Source: Porphyromonas sp.
Lineage (GTDB): Bacteria; Bacteroidota; Bacteroidia; Bacteroidales; Porphyromonadaceae
Assembly (NCBI GenBank): GCA_029983495.1
Contig: JASBZJ010000001.1
Location: 1 to 22,355 of the forward strand
Direction: 5' to 3'
Length of the DNA stretch: 22,355 bases
The first letter of the stretch is position 1, and each line of letters starts with the position of its first letter. Made by a program: the position numbers and the translations under genes. This document shows, piece after piece, positions 15,538-22,355 of this stretch. The notes beneath the pieces are model-generated. The model worked only from the letters and a program-made list of their open reading frames with translations. It was not told the DNA's origin and made no database searches.

Positions 15538-17277
15538 ATGAACCGAATTAAAAACTCTGTATTAAAGGCATTACTTGCACTTCTAATAAGTGGTACAACT
15601 GTAACAGTATGGGCACAAACCACGAACGGAAAACCAATAAAGCCTGTAAAGAATGTAATACTGATGATAAGCGATGGAACATCACTGCCAGTTCTGTCGG
15701 CATCACGGTGGATGCAACGTTACATCGATAAGTCCTTTAGACATCTAAATCTCGATCCTTATTTATCAGGAACCCTTATTACCCATTCTTCGAATGCACC
15801 TATCGGCGATTCCGCCCCTACTACTTCGTGTTACGTAACGGGTATTCCTTCTATTACAGGGTTTATTGCAACATATCCATATTCGCAAACCGATGCGAAT
15901 CTTTTTCCACTTGATTCAACTATGGCTTATCGTCCTATGCCAACGGTATTAGAACTTACACGTTTACAGCATAATCGCAAAGTTGGGCTTGTTGTTACGT
16001 GCGAATTTTGCCATGCAACACCAGCCGACTGCTCGGCTCATAGTTATTCACGTAAACGCTACGATTGGATTATTCCCCAAATGGTACACAATAATTTAGA
16101 CGTTGTAATGGGGGGAGGTGCTGGATTACTTACACCCGAACTAAAATCACACCTCGAATCTGAAGGTTATAGCGTATTCCTAAACCAACTACCAGAAGCT
16201 CGTAACAACACCAATCCACGGACTTGGCAACTATACGCCAATCGTTCGATACCATACGATATTGATCGCGATACCACCCTCTACCCTTCACTCGAAGAAA
16301 TGACCACAAAAGCCATAGAAATGCTTTCGAAAGGCAGGGGAAGCGAAAATGGATTTTTTCTTATGGTTGAAGGGAGCAAAGTCGATTGGGCAGCACACGC
16401 AAACGACCCTGTGGCTCTAATAAGCGAATTTATCGCCTTCGATAAAGCAATTGGTGCTGCCGTTGATTTTGCTAAAAAGGATGGGAACACCGTAGTTATT
16501 GTTACTAGCGACCACGGAAATAGCGGTTTTTCGATTGGGCGAAAAAACTTTCCCGCAAAGTACGACCAAGCCTCGATTACCGAATTATTTGCCGATTGGC
16601 ACAGAATACAGCGAAGTGCCGATGGTATGGCCGAACTGCTGAACAACAACCCTTCAGCAGAAGTTCAAAAACTGTTTGAAACCTATTGCGGTTTTACTCT
16701 TTCGCAGGAGGAACTTACTGCTCTTTACCATTGCGACGGGTATAAAAACAGTCCATTGTCGGCAAACGAACGGGATAAGAATTTAGTAAAAGCGAGTCTG
16801 TATAATACAAACCTCGCACAATTAATCTGCGAAATTTATTATCAGCACTTACCTGTTGGTTTTACTACGCATGGTCACACAGGCGAAGATGTATTCCTAG
16901 CTATTTACACCCCCGAAAATATTGGTAAACTTGTTGGCGTAAACTATAACTACCAACTTACCGACTATATGTCGAAACTGTTAGGCATTGAGCAAAAACC
17001 AATAAGCTATATCGATAATTATTTTGCCCCTCTGCCTAAAATTTTAGAGGGTATTAAATACTCGCTGACAACTACCAACAAAGGATTTGCCACACTTAAC
17101 GTAGAAACAAAGAAGGGGCTAAAAGCAACACTCGAAAGCTTTACAAACCTGGTGCACATATACAAAGGGAAAAATCGAATCAAAACTGTAAAGTTACCTT
17201 TGGCATCGGTTTATGTTGATAAAACAAACACACTATATGTATCGCCTGAACTTCGTAAAGTTTTACTCGATAACTAA
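15538..17277 (+). CDS. Secreted alkaline phosphatase (PhoA superfamily)
   Basis: This is a metal-dependent phosphomonoesterase exported across the inner membrane. A signal peptide occupies about residues 1-26, with cleavage after VWA before QTT. Expected metal and active-site residues are present: Asp46 (ISDGTS), nucleophile Ser92 (GDSAPTTS), Thr161 (HATPAD), Glu278, Asp283 and His287 (VEGSKVDWAAH), Asp325-His326 (TSDHG) and His445/His447 (THGHTGED). At the positions of E. coli PhoA Asp153 and Lys328 it has His159 and Trp284, the pair known from Vibrio alkaline phosphatase, so it should be a higher-turnover, weaker phosphate-binding type. It stands alone, with its own leader and 281 nt before gpmA. 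I see no recognisable pho box, and regulation is unknown. Confidence 0.93.
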   Translation: MNRIKNSVLKALLALLISGTTVTVWAQTTNGKPIKPVKNVILMISDGTSLPVLSASRWMQRYIDKSFRHLNLDPYLSGTLITHSSNAPIGDSAPTTSCYVTGIPSITGFIATYPYSQTDANLFPLDSTMAYRPMPTVLELTRLQHNRKVGLVVTCEFCHATPADCSAHSYSRKRYDWIIPQMVHNNLDVVMGGGAGLLTPELKSHLESEGYSVFLNQLPEARNNTNPRTWQLYANRSIPYDIDRDTTLYPSLEEMTTKAIEMLSKGRGSENGFFLMVEGSKVDWAAHANDPVALISEFIAFDKAIGAAVDFAKKDGNTVVIVTSDHGNSGFSIGRKNFPAKYDQASITELFADWHRIQRSADGMAELLNNNPSAEVQKLFETYCGFTLSQEELTALYHCDGYKNSPLSANERDKNLVKASLYNTNLAQLICEIYYQHLPVGFTTHGHTGEDVFLAIYTPENIGKLVGVNYNYQLTDYMSKLLGIEQKPISYIDNYFAPLPKILEGIKYSLTTTNKGFATLNVETKKGLKATLESFTNLVHIYKGKNRIKTVKLPLASVYVDKTNTLYVSPELRKVLLDN

Positions 17278-17514
17278 GAACTAATTTGGAGACCTTTGAT
17301 TAAAAGATTCATGATACAAAACGGTAATCTAATTTGCCCATTACTTTTATGATAACGCATTGAACCTGAGAATTAAACAAGCGTATTGTATTGTAAAAAA
17401 AGTTCGAAGGGCAATAGTAACACCGTTAATAAAGTATTATGCAACAGCCTTAATTGATGAATGTTTTTTTAACCAATTTCCCCCGAACAAAAGGCTTTTC
17501 GCATGGGAAATCAT

Positions 17515-17522
17515 TACCTTTG
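17515..17522 (+). promoter_or_regulatory. Candidate -7 box of gpmA
   Basis: TACCTTTG matches TAnnTTTG exactly and ends 36 nt before the gpmA ATG. The -33 position has only a T tract (17496-17499) at a shorter than usual distance. The leader that follows contains AATGCTCACTATTTAAGCT directly before the ATG, which resembles the phosphatase leader. Confidence 0.5.
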
Positions 17523-17558
17523 TGGAAGTTGAACTATATAATGCTCACTATTTAAGCT

Positions 17559-18302
17559 ATGAAAAAACTTGTTCTTGTTCGCCACGGCGAAAGTGTTTGG
17601 AATAAAGAAAACCGTTTTACAGGTTGGACTGATGTAGACCTTTCTGAGAAAGGCATAAAAGAAGCTCATAAAGCGGGTAAATTACTAAAAGAAGAAGGGT
17701 TTAAGTTTACTGTAGCCTTTACTTCGTACCTAAAGCGTGCTATTAAAACACTCAATATTATTCTTGATGAAATGGACTTGGATTGGATTCCGGTTCAAAA
17801 AACATGGCGCTTAAACGAAAAGCACTACGGAATGCTTACAGGGCTAAACAAAGCTGAAACTGCCGAAAAATATGGTAACGAGCAAGTACATATTTGGCGA
17901 CGGAGTTATGATGTACCCCCTGCACCACTCGATAAAAGTGATGAACGAAGCCCCTTTATGGATAGTCGCTATGTTGGTGTTCCCGAAGAGCAATTACCCC
18001 TTACCGAATCGCTGAAAGAAACCGTTGAACGTATACTACCCTACTTTACTCAGGAAATTTTACCTGCGGTAAAAGAGCATGGCGAAATTATTGTGGCGGC
18101 ACATGGTAACAGCCTTCGAGGAATAGTAAAAGTTTTAAAGAATATTTCCGATGAAGATATAACCCAATTAAATCTACCTACAGGCGTTCCTTATGTATTC
18201 GAATTCGATGATAATATGAACCTCGTATCGGATAACTTTCTTGGCGACCCCGAGGAAATTCGAAAACTACAGGAAGCCGTAGCTAATCAAGGGAAAAAAT
18301 AA
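17559..18302 (+). CDS. gpmA: 2,3-bisphosphoglycerate-dependent phosphoglycerate mutase
   Basis: This glycolytic enzyme converts 3-phosphoglycerate to 2-phosphoglycerate. The phosphohistidine motif LVRHGES places the catalytic His at residue 9; [14 protein letters not shown] follows, then the acid/base Glu87 in RLNEKHYG and the second histidine, His182, in AAHGNSLRG. The length (247) and the C-terminal insertion with PYVFEFD are normal for the dPGM class. The start at 17559 gives the conserved [12 protein letters not shown]. The next gene begins 11 nt after the stop, so gpmA and lpdA are probably cotranscribed, although they act in different pathways. An overlapping frame from 17360 to 17605 is not credible. 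Confidence 0.97.
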   Translation: MKKLVLVRHGESVWNKENRFTGWTDVDLSEKGIKEAHKAGKLLKEEGFKFTVAFTSYLKRAIKTLNIILDEMDLDWIPVQKTWRLNEKHYGMLTGLNKAETAEKYGNEQVHIWRRSYDVPPAPLDKSDERSPFMDSRYVGVPEEQLPLTESLKETVERILPYFTQEILPAVKEHGEIIVAAHGNSLRGIVKVLKNISDEDITQLNLPTGVPYVFEFDDNMNLVSDNFLGDPEEIRKLQEAVANQGKK

Positions 18303-18313
18303 ATTGCACACAT

Positions 18314-19672
18314 ATGTATAGCCTTATAATTATTGGTGGTGGACCAGCTGGTTACACAGCGGCACAAAAAGCTGCGCAAGGAGGAATGGAAAATGTTCTC
18401 CTTATTGAAAAACGAGCCTTAGGTGGTACATGCCTTAACGAAGGGTGTATACCCGCTAAAACTTTCCTTCAGTCGGCAAAAATTTGGCATTACATTCAGG
18501 TTGCCAATAAGTATGGTATTACAGCCGAAGCACAGGAATTTAAACAAGATAAGGTGGTTGCTCGTAAAAATAAAATTGTTCGTAAACTAGTGGCTGGTGT
18601 TAAAACTAAGGTTACTTCCAGCGGAGCCGAAATTGTTATGGGTGAAGCCGAAATAGCTTCGGTTGAGGGCAATATATACACGGTTAAAGTAGGTAACGAA
18701 ACCTACCAAACAGAAAAGTTACTGCTTGCTATGGGAGGCGAAGTTGCACTTCCCCCCATTAAAGGGCTTGATAGTATTAATTACTGGACAAGTCGCGAAG
18801 CCTTAGATGCTAAGGAACTACCCGAAAAGCTTGCAATTATAGGAGGCGGGGTAATTGGAATGGAATTTGCCTCGTACTTTGCCCAAATTGGGGTTAAGGT
18901 GAGTGTTATAGAAATGTTACCCGAAATACTTGGTGGACTTGATGGGGAAGTATCAGCGATGTTACGCGAGTACTACACAAAACAAGGGGTGGATTTTTAC
19001 CTTGGAGCTAAAGTTATCGAGGTTTCGCCTAAGGGGGTAACTGTAGAAAAAGATGGGGAAAACCTCTTAGTTGAAGCAACACAAGTATTACTTTCTACTG
19101 GTCGTAGACCCGTGATAAAAGGTTTTGAGGCACTAAACCTCGAAACACAAGGGCGTGGTATTAAAGTAGATAACCATATGCGGACTTCGCAAAATGGTGT
19201 TTATGCCATTGGGGATATTACTGGGTTTTCACAACTTGCCCATACAGCCATCCGCGAGGCCGAAGTAGCTATAGAAAACCTATTAGGCAACGAAACCGAA
19301 ATATGCTATCGGGCAATACCAAGTGTTGTTTATAGTAACCCCGAAGTTGCGGGTGTAGGTTATACCGAAGAACAATTACAAAAGGAAAGAATAAACTACA
19401 CAAAACGAACCCTTAATATGACGTATGCGGGGAGGTTTGTTGTAGAGAATGAGCAAGAAAATGGACTATGCAAAGTTTTGGTAGGCGAAAACGACCAGAT
19501 ACTTGGTGTACACATGCTTGGTAATAGCTCAAGCGAAATTATCATTGCCGCAACTATTGCCATCGATAAACAAATACCAGCCTCAAAATTGGCTCACACA
19601 ATATTTCCTCATCCCACGGTTGGCGAAATTATAAAGGAAACTATTGATGCTATCCCCATTGACATTGAATAA
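18314..19672 (+). CDS. lpdA: Dihydrolipoyl dehydrogenase
   Basis: This FAD-dependent disulfide oxidoreductase reoxidises lipoyl groups (E3 component) using NAD+. It shows the FAD-binding GGGPAGYTAA (near residue 8), the redox-active disulfide C40-LNEG-C45, an NAD-binding IIGGGVIGMEFAS, the second FAD motif YAIGDI and the C-terminal interface dyad His433 with Glu438 (HPTVGE). The 452-residue length is standard. No E1 or E2 subunit, lipoate carrier or glycine cleavage gene is nearby, so its partner complex must be encoded elsewhere. The family also contains mercuric and glutathione reductases, but the intact lipoamide-type motifs make LpdA the best reading. Confidence 0.95.
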   Translation: MYSLIIIGGGPAGYTAAQKAAQGGMENVLLIEKRALGGTCLNEGCIPAKTFLQSAKIWHYIQVANKYGITAEAQEFKQDKVVARKNKIVRKLVAGVKTKVTSSGAEIVMGEAEIASVEGNIYTVKVGNETYQTEKLLLAMGGEVALPPIKGLDSINYWTSREALDAKELPEKLAIIGGGVIGMEFASYFAQIGVKVSVIEMLPEILGGLDGEVSAMLREYYTKQGVDFYLGAKVIEVSPKGVTVEKDGENLLVEATQVLLSTGRRPVIKGFEALNLETQGRGIKVDNHMRTSQNGVYAIGDITGFSQLAHTAIREAEVAIENLLGNETEICYRAIPSVVYSNPEVAGVGYTEEQLQKERINYTKRTLNMTYAGRFVVENEQENGLCKVLVGENDQILGVHMLGNSSSEIIIAATIAIDKQIPASKLAHTIFPHPTVGEIIKETIDAIPIDIE

Positions 19673-19740
19673 TGTCATTGGGTTAATTTACAACTTAATA
19701 ATAGCTAAATAGTAGATCAACCTTAATGTAGAACAAAAAT

Positions 19741-20154
19741 ATGAACCTTTCGCATATTGAACATATAGGAATAGCCGTAAAAAGCATTGAAGAAGCTCGC
19801 CCCTTTTACGAAAACGTTTTAGGACTTACATGCTATGCCATTGAAGAAGTAGCCGACCAAAAGGTAAAAACCGCATTCTTTAAAATTGGTGAGGCTAAGT
19901 TAGAGTTATTGGAACCCACAAGCCCCGATAGCCCAATTGCAAAATTCATCGATAAGCGTGGCGAAGGTATTCATCACTTGGCCTTATGCACAAACAACGC
20001 TGATGAAAGCCTTAAAGAAGCCGAAGAAAAAGGCGTAAAACTTATTGATATCCACTCGAGGCTTGGTGCCGAAAACCTAAATATTGGCTTTCTTCACCCT
20101 AAAAGCACACACGGTATTCTATTAGAGTTTTGTGACCACCGTAACGACATGTAA
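19741..20154 (+). CDS. mce: Methylmalonyl-CoA epimerase
   Basis: A glyoxalase-fold metalloenzyme that interconverts (R)- and (S)-methylmalonyl-CoA, the step between the mutase and the decarboxylase. Both beta-alpha-beta-beta-beta halves are visible: HIEHIGIAVKSIEEARPFY at the start and GIHHLALCTNNADESLKEA in the middle. Likely metal ligands are His8, Glu55 (KLELLEP), His78 and Glu129 (GILLEF). The 137-residue length is typical. It starts 68 nt after lpdA and is followed, after 223 nt, by mmdA. Placement beside mmdA supports the epimerase reading over other glyoxalase-fold enzymes. Confidence 0.96.
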   Translation: MNLSHIEHIGIAVKSIEEARPFYENVLGLTCYAIEEVADQKVKTAFFKIGEAKLELLEPTSPDSPIAKFIDKRGEGIHHLALCTNNADESLKEAEEKGVKLIDIHSRLGAENLNIGFLHPKSTHGILLEFCDHRNDM

Positions 20155-20206
20155 CGAAGGTTATAAAAAGGTTTAGTACAGTATAAGTAGCGGTTTTCTT
20201 TATCGA

Positions 20207-20214
20207 TACCTTTG
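20207..20214 (+). promoter_or_regulatory. Candidate -7 box before mmdA
   Basis: TACCTTTG is an exact match to the Bacteroidota -7 consensus in the 223-nt gap between mce and mmdA. No convincing -33 element is present. If used, the leader would be about 155 nt. Without it, mmdA would depend on read-through from mce. Confidence 0.35.
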
Positions 20215-20377
20215 GGGAATGTATTTCTTCGTTAGCAAAATAAAATAAAGCCCGAAGGGTGTATATTGTAGCATAGCGGAAATGTAATACCCTACTGTAT
20301 CACCCGATAAAATATACCTATAACCCAAAGACAGATACACTAATAATAATTTGAAACAAACAGGCAGTAGAACAAAT

Positions 20378-21928
20378 ATGAGCCAAACAGAAAAAATAAA
20401 AGAGCTAATAGCGAAGCGTGAACAAGCAAGGCTTGGCGGTGGCGAACAACGTATTGAAAAGCAACACGAAAAGGGAAAATACACCGCTCGGGAACGCATT
20501 GAAATGCTCGTAGACGAAGGTAGCTTTGAGGAAATAGATATGTTTGTTTCCCTAAGAAGTACAAACTTCGGACTTGATAAAAAAAAGATTTTGGGCGATG
20601 GCGTTGTAACTGGTTCCGCCACAATTGACGGACGACTCGTATACATCTATGCTCAAGATTTTACCGTTTTAGGCGGTGCATTGGGTGAAATGCAAGCCCG
20701 AAAAATTTGCAAAGTTCAGGATCTGGCACTAAAAGTGGGTGCACCACTTATAGGGTTAAACGACTCGGGTGGAGCCCGCATCCAAGAAGGTGTTAATGCG
20801 CTTTATGGTTATGGCGAAATTTTCGAACGCAACATACTGGCATCTGGGGTTATTCCTCAAATTACGGGGATTTTCGGTCCATGTGCGGGAGGTGCTGTAT
20901 ATTCACCAGCACTCACCGACTTTAATATAATGGTTCGTGGCTCAAGTTACATGTTCCTTACAGGACCAAAAGTTGTAAAATCGGTTACTGGAGAAGATGT
21001 TACACAGGAGCAACTTGGAGGTGCTGATGTACACAGTACAAAAAGTGGGGTAAGCCATTTTGCTGTTGATAGCGAGGAAGACGGTATAACACTTATTCGC
21101 CAACTATTAAGTTTCCTTCCCTCTAACAACATGGAAGAAGCTCCACTTGTTGAGTGCAACGACCCTGCTGACCGTAAAGAGGACTTTCTAAACGAAATTG
21201 TTCCAGCATCGCCCAACCAACCATACGACATGTATGAGGTTATTGGTGCAATAGTGGATAATGGTGAGTTTTTAGAAGTTCACGCCTCATATGCAAAAAA
21301 CATTATTGTGGGTTTTGCTCGGTTTAACGGCATGTCGGCTGGTATTATAGCCAACCAACCTAAATACCTTGCTGGTAGCTTGGATAGTAATGCTTCGCGC
21401 AAGGCTGCTAGGTTTGTTCGTTTCTGTGATGCTTTTAATATTCCCATTGTTACACTAGTTGATGTTCCAGGTTTTCTACCAGGTACAGGACAGGAATACA
21501 ACGCTGTTATTAACCATGGTGCAAAGCTATTATATGCCTACGGCGAGGCTACAGTTCCAAAAGTTACTGTTACCTTACGCAAAGCTTATGGCGGTGCCTA
21601 CATTGTTATGGGTTCGAAACACTTACGTAGCGACCTCAACTACGCTTGGCCTTCCGCTGAAATTGCTGTAATGGGACCAAGTGGTGCCGTTGAAGTTGTT
21701 TTTGCTAAAGAAGTAGCTCAAGCCGAGGATCCTGCAAAGGCGGCCTTTGAAAAAGAGCTGGAATACCGAAACGCCTTTGCGAACCCTTATAATGCAGCTT
21801 CGTACGGTTATCTCGACGATGTTATTGAACCTCGGAATACTAGGTTCCGCATTATTCGTGCTTTAGAACAGCTCCGTACCAAGCGACAGAACTTACCAGC
21901 TAAAAAGCACGATAACCTACCGTTATAA
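20378..21928 (+). CDS. mmdA: Methylmalonyl-CoA decarboxylase alpha subunit (carboxyltransferase)
   Basis: This cytoplasmic subunit transfers the carboxyl group from (S)-methylmalonyl-CoA to carrier-bound biotin, giving propionyl-CoA. The crotonase-like carboxyltransferase fold appears twice. The N-half has [20 protein letters not shown] and the oxyanion glycines G171-G172 in [11 protein letters not shown]; the C-half has [12 protein letters not shown] and G405-G406 in [15 protein letters not shown]. The length, 516 residues, is typical. The ATG at 20378 is preferred over an in-frame TTG at 20351 because family members begin right at the [15 protein letters not shown] sequence. The small and biotin carrier genes follow at 29 and 31 nt spacing, so this is a Na+-pump type Mmd operon rather than an acetyl/propionyl-CoA carboxylase. 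The closest alternative is the propionyl-CoA carboxylase beta chain. Confidence 0.95.
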   Translation: MSQTEKIKELIAKREQARLGGGEQRIEKQHEKGKYTARERIEMLVDEGSFEEIDMFVSLRSTNFGLDKKKILGDGVVTGSATIDGRLVYIYAQDFTVLGGALGEMQARKICKVQDLALKVGAPLIGLNDSGGARIQEGVNALYGYGEIFERNILASGVIPQITGIFGPCAGGAVYSPALTDFNIMVRGSSYMFLTGPKVVKSVTGEDVTQEQLGGADVHSTKSGVSHFAVDSEEDGITLIRQLLSFLPSNNMEEAPLVECNDPADRKEDFLNEIVPASPNQPYDMYEVIGAIVDNGEFLEVHASYAKNIIVGFARFNGMSAGIIANQPKYLAGSLDSNASRKAARFVRFCDAFNIPIVTLVDVPGFLPGTGQEYNAVINHGAKLLYAYGEATVPKVTVTLRKAYGGAYIVMGSKHLRSDLNYAWPSAEIAVMGPSGAVEVVFAKEVAQAEDPAKAAFEKELEYRNAFANPYNAASYGYLDDVIEPRNTRFRIIRALEQLRTKRQNLPAKKHDNLPL

Positions 21929-21957
21929 CCTTTTATTGTAGCAATACAACCCTTAGT

Positions 21958-22143
21958 ATGAAGAAAAATAATTCACCCGAAGACGGCATTTTTGTGGCAA
22001 TTGCCCTAGCCCTATACGAATTAGCCGAGGGTAATGCTCACGACAACGAAAACATGAAACTAACAATAAAACGTTCTACGGTTTCCTCGGCGTGGGGACT
22101 AAAATCGAACATAATGCGCGAACTCCCCAAACGTAATTTCTAA
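21958..22143 (+). CDS. Small protein of the methylmalonyl-CoA decarboxylase operon
   Basis: A 61-residue protein between the carboxyltransferase and biotin carrier genes. It has a short hydrophobic segment near the N-terminus (GIFVAIALALYEL), an acidic HDNEN stretch, then LTIKRSTVSSAWGLKSNIM and a basic C-terminus, ELPKRNF. From memory, small proteins at this position in Bacteroidota Mmd operons share a segment like HDxENxxLTIKR...SPWSSK, often annotated as hypothetical or OadG/MmdD-like. A structural role in the membrane complex is inferred from position only; the hydrophobic stretch is short for a full membrane helix. Confidence 0.75.
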   Translation: MKKNNSPEDGIFVAIALALYELAEGNAHDNENMKLTIKRSTVSSAWGLKSNIMRELPKRNF

Positions 22144-22174
22144 AACAGAGAAGCCACATTGTGAACACGTAATT

Positions 22175-22355
22175 ATGAAGAAAGAATTCAAATATACCAT
22201 AGATGGCACTCAGTACGAAGTTTCGATACTCGATATTGAAGGGCAACAAGTAAAACTAGAAGTAAACGGAAAGGCTTACACCGCCACCTTACCCGAAACA
22301 CAAAAACAAAAAGTAAAGCCACAGATTGCCAAACCTATTCCTAGTGAAGAACCCA
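22175..22355 (+). CDS. mmdC: Biotin carrier subunit of methylmalonyl-CoA decarboxylase (partial, 5' end)
   Basis: The first 60 codons of a gene that runs off the right edge. The sequence MKKEFKYTIDGTQYEVSILD, followed by VNGKAYTATLP and a Pro/Lys/Gln-rich linker (KPQIAKPIPSEEP), is the usual N-terminus of biotin/lipoyl-binding carrier proteins of this complex. The biotinylated MKM motif would lie beyond the window. It starts 31 nt after the small gene. A propionyl-CoA carboxylase carrier cannot be excluded from this fragment. Confidence 0.85.
   Translation, partial: MKKEFKYTIDGTQYEVSILDIEGQQVKLEVNGKAYTATLPETQKQKVKPQIAKPIPSEEP

Noticed and set aside
17360..17605. 81-codon plus-strand ORF overlapping the gpmA start
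   Set aside because: It overlaps the strongly supported gpmA start in another frame, has no family resemblance, and contains the gpmA promoter candidate.
20351..20377. TTG start for mmdA nine codons upstream
   Set aside because: The ATG at 20378 matches the usual family N-terminus; the extra residues have no family support.

Overview
The window looks like chromosomal DNA from a member of Bacteroidota, most likely order Bacteroidales. The base composition is AT-rich, most start codons lack a Shine-Dalgarno sequence, and several genes are preceded by the Bacteroidota promoter signature TAnnTTTG. The gene content also fits: a succinate-to-propionate pathway (methylmalonyl-CoA mutase, epimerase and a biotin-dependent decarboxylase) beside 2,3-BPG-dependent phosphoglycerate mutase and leuS-yitT. 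I cannot assign a genus.

Layout. Positions 1-623 hold no gene but do hold a dispersed repeat. Positions 624-5659 (+) are one tight operon for a YbhGFSR-type efflux pump: an HlyD-like adaptor, two separate ATPases and two ABC-2 permeases. The adaptor's signal peptide is interrupted by an in-frame TAA. Positions 5716-14510 (-) carry a DUF2752 membrane protein, a YitT-family membrane protein, leuS, mutB and mutA. Positions 14511-15537 have no convincing gene; they hold the mutA leader and promoter, the second copy of the dispersed repeat, a terminator-like hairpin and a long imperfect inverted repeat. Positions 15538-17277 (+) encode a secreted alkaline phosphatase. From 17559 to the right edge (+) come gpmA, lpdA, mce, mmdA, a 61-residue protein and the start of a biotin carrier subunit.

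How the genes work together. MutA/MutB convert succinyl-CoA to (R)-methylmalonyl-CoA, Mce epimerises it, and the Mmd complex decarboxylates the product to propionyl-CoA, probably coupled to sodium export. The two halves lie about 5 kb apart on opposite strands. The membrane subunit MmdB and the GTPase chaperone MeaB are not in the window. No mobile element with an intact transposase, CRISPR array, tRNA or rRNA was seen.

Most of the window is ordinary metabolism. The points worth a second look are the nonsense codon in the adaptor, the asymmetric ATPase pair, the two-copy repeat with its mirrored module and possible coding relic, the foldback structures between mutA and the phosphatase, and a possible leader ORF that overlaps the mutA start. 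I found no convincing evidence of a wholly new system.
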